DNA of 7,186 nt. It comes from an uncultured Bacilli bacterium (GTDB lineage: Bacteria; Bacillota_I; Bacilli_A; RF39; UBA660). The stretch spans positions 1 through 7,186 of the forward strand of contig CAQHJP010000026.1 in NCBI GenBank assembly GCA_948801035.1. The letters run 5' to 3'. Positions within the stretch are counted from its first letter, which is position 1; each line of letters starts with the position of its first letter. Below are positions 5,871 through 7,186 of this stretch, one piece after another. The position numbers were made by a program, and so were the translations under genes. The notes under the pieces were generated by a model that had not been told where the DNA came from, made no database searches, and was given only the letters and a program-made list of their open reading frames with translations.

Positions 5871-6773
5871 ATTAATCTTTTCTATTGCATCTTTAATTAC
5901 TTTAATTGAGTTTGTTAATTTTAAAGTTTCTTCTTCATTTAATTCAACATATATTTTTTTACTAATACCATCTTTATTTATTACAGCAGGAAGACCAATA
6001 TATACATCGTTTTTATCATCATAACATGAGACAGTTATTATACTATTTTCATTACTTAAAATAGCATTAGTTATTTTAACTAGGCACATACCAATGCCAT
6101 AATAAGTGGCACCTTTTCTATTTATTATTTCATATGCTGCTAATCTTACATCATTTTCAATTTTATTCATATCATCAGTACTAATAAAATCTTTTATGTT
6201 TTGAAGTCCTATAGTAGCAGATGACCAAAGTACAAATTCAGAATCTCCATGTTCACCTATTACATAAGCATCTATATATTTTGGATTTATATTAGTTTTT
6301 TCACCTATCATATATCTTAATCTAGAGGTATCTAAACTTGTGCCTGAACCTATTACTTTACTATAAGGTAAATTAGAATATTTAAAAGTTAAATATGTCA
6401 TAACATCTAAAGGATTAGTAGCTACTAAAAATATCCCATTAAATCCACTATCCATTACACTTGTAACAATAGATTTAAATATATGTGAGTTTTTATTAAT
6501 TAAATCCATTCTAGTTTCACCCGGATTTTGATTAGCACCTGCTGCAATAACGACTATTTTTGCATCACGGCAATCTTCATAACTTCCAGCTTTAATATCT
6601 ATTTTAGAAGGTGCAAAAGCTAAACAATGATTTAAATCCATTACTTCACCAACTACTTTTTCAAAATTTAAATCAATAAGTACAAGTTCATTTACAGCAA
6701 CATTTTGGTTAACAAGTGCATATGCATAGCTCATACCCACATTTCCGCATCCTATTATCACTACTTTATTCAT
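5868..6773 (-). CDS. ldh: L-lactate dehydrogenase
   Basis: Cytoplasmic NAD-dependent reduction of pyruvate to L-lactate, restoring NAD+ in fermentation. The 301-residue protein opens with the Rossmann GCGNVG (8-13) and the NADH-ribose acidic residue Asp34 (LIDL). The mobile loop is AGANQNPGETRMDL: Gln82 at the specificity position selects pyruvate over oxaloacetate (malate dehydrogenases have Arg there) and Arg88 is the loop arginine. Asn120 (ATNP), Asp148 and Arg151 (GTSLDTSRLR), and His175 (GEHGDSE) complete the active site. Arg153 fits the fructose-1,6-bisphosphate site, but the usual histidine seven residues before the catalytic one is Asp168, so allosteric activation may be absent (inference). 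The start is ATG 6773 after AAGGTGATTTTA; a frame from TTG 6818 would run through a terminator and promoter and is rejected. It is the first gene of an operon with the methyltransferase and pseudouridine synthase. Confidence 0.95.
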   Translation of the reverse strand: MNKVVIIGCGNVGMSYAYALVNQNVAVNELVLIDLNFEKVVGEVMDLNHCLAFAPSKIDIKAGSYEDCRDAKIVVIAAGANQNPGETRMDLINKNSHIFKSIVTSVMDSGFNGIFLVATNPLDVMTYLTFKYSNLPYSKVIGSGTSLDTSRLRYMIGEKTNINPKYIDAYVIGEHGDSEFVLWSSATIGLQNIKDFISTDDMNKIENDVRLAAYEIINRKGATYYGIGMCLVKITNAILSNENSIITVSCYDDKNDVYIGLPAVINKDGISKKIYVELNEEETLKLTNSIKVIKDAIEKIN

Positions 6774-6789
6774 TAAAATCACCTTTTTA

Positions 6790-6818
6790 ATTATAGCAGT
6801 AAATAAAAAAAATCGCAA
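6790..6818 (-). promoter_or_regulatory. Promoter of the ldh operon (extended -10)
   Basis: On the minus strand TTGCGA (6818-6813) is followed by a 17-base spacer and a perfect TATAAT (6795-6790), with TG one base upstream as in extended -10 promoters (TGCTATAAT). The -35 lies inside the 3' arm of the phosphoketolase terminator hairpin. Transcription should begin near 6784-6782, about ten bases before the ldh ATG, so the transcript would open with its own ribosome binding site AGGTGAT. Confidence 0.75.
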
Positions 6819-6832
6819 TTAATTACGATTTT
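6801..6832 (-). terminator. Rho-independent terminator of the phosphoketolase gene
   Basis: The minus strand has a 10-pair stem, AAAATCGTAA with TTGCGATTTT (one T-G wobble), around a TTAA loop, followed by TTTTATTT. The loop contains the phosphoketolase TAA stop and the 5' arm encodes its last residues (ENRN). The stem is AT-rich and only moderately stable, but the T-run and the position at the gene end fit a real terminator. Confidence 0.7.
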
Positions 6833-7186
6833 CCCATTTAAAATTTTTAACACAATCTAAATCTGTACCAAATTCTTTTATATGTTCTTTATGTTTTACT
6901 AATAAATCCATACACTCTGAATATAAAGAAGCAGATTTATCACCTAATTTTGGTAAATATTTTAAAGCATCCATAACCAAATGATATCTATCTATTTCAT
7001 TTTGAACTCTCATATCAAAAGGAGTTGTAATAGTACCCTCTTCTTTATAACCATGTACATGTAAATTTTTATTTGTTCTTTTATAAGTTAATTGATGTAT
7101 TAAATCAGGATATCCATGGAATGCAAAAATAATTGGTTTATCTTTTGTAAATATTTGATCATATTCTAAATCAGTTAAACCATGTG
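6819..7186 (-). CDS. Xylulose-5-phosphate/fructose-6-phosphate phosphoketolase, C-terminal end (partial)
   Basis: Phosphoketolase splits xylulose-5-P (and often fructose-6-P) with phosphate into acetyl phosphate and glyceraldehyde-3-P (or erythrose-4-P), using thiamine diphosphate, in the cytoplasm. Only the last 121 residues are in the window, and the frame is open to the edge; the ATG at 7013 is an internal Met of TPFDM, not a start. Family signatures are clear: KPIIFAFHGYPDLIHQLTYKR, then NLHVHGYKEEGTITTPFDM and DRYHLVMDAL, then the usual charged C-terminal helix and a tryptophan near the end (FKWENRN). The four residues after the KW are encoded by the terminator stem. Together with the adjacent L-lactate dehydrogenase it suggests a heterofermentative route giving acetyl phosphate and lactate. 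The two genes have separate transcription signals. Confidence 0.95.
   Translation of the reverse strand, partial: HGLTDLEYDQIFTKDKPIIFAFHGYPDLIHQLTYKRTNKNLHVHGYKEEGTITTPFDMRVQNEIDRYHLVMDALKYLPKLGDKSASLYSECMDLLVKHKEHIKEFGTDLDCVKNFKWENRN

Noticed and set aside
6774..6818. Longer N-terminus for lactate dehydrogenase from TTG 6818
   Set aside because: It would read through the terminator stem and the -10 element, adds 15 residues not found in the family, and has no ribosome binding site. ATG 6773 has AAGGTGAT in front.

Overview
The window is strongly AT-rich, and every gene lies on the minus strand, so the genes read from the high-coordinate end down. Ribosome binding sites of the AGGTGAT / AGGAGG type, an L-lactate dehydrogenase next to a phosphoketolase, a CwlD-type wall amidase and very A/T-biased codons point to a low-GC Firmicute or a Mollicutes-related gut lineage that still has a cell wall. 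TGA is used as a stop and tryptophan is encoded by TGG, so the Mycoplasma code does not apply. The organism cannot be named from this sequence alone.

Reading from 7186 down: (1) the last 121 residues of a xylulose-5-P/fructose-6-P phosphoketolase (6819-7186, 5' end outside the window). Its stop codon lies in the loop of a terminator hairpin. (2) A promoter overlapping that hairpin starts a compact operon: L-lactate dehydrogenase (5868-6773), an RlmI-like class I methyltransferase (4996-5859) and an RluA-type pseudouridine synthase (4353-5003, GTG start overlapping the previous stop). (3) After a 36-base gap comes a CwlD-type N-acetylmuramoyl-L-alanine amidase (3663-4316). (4) After a 68-base gap with a possible promoter come two tightly coupled, unrecognised envelope genes. 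One is a single-pass membrane protein with a cysteine-rich, repeat-bearing ectodomain (2197-3594). The other is a very long coiled-coil protein (1-2187, C-terminus outside the window) with a complete lipoprotein-type signal near residue 590-610, followed by a Pro/Glu repeat stalk.

The right side is ordinary central metabolism (phosphoketolase plus lactate dehydrogenase, as in heterofermentative metabolism) with RNA-modification genes. The left side is a cell-envelope block: a secreted or membrane-linked wall hydrolase followed by a coupled pair in which one protein presents a disulfide-capable ectodomain and the other appears to link a cytoplasmic coiled coil to the cell exterior. This pair is the least explained part of the window. 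Three starts were moved inward from the longest open frame (2197-3594, 4353-5003, 5868-6773) because a good ribosome binding site sits in front of the inner start. No RNA genes, CRISPR arrays or insertion sequences were seen, and no stretch above 300 bases lacks a gene.
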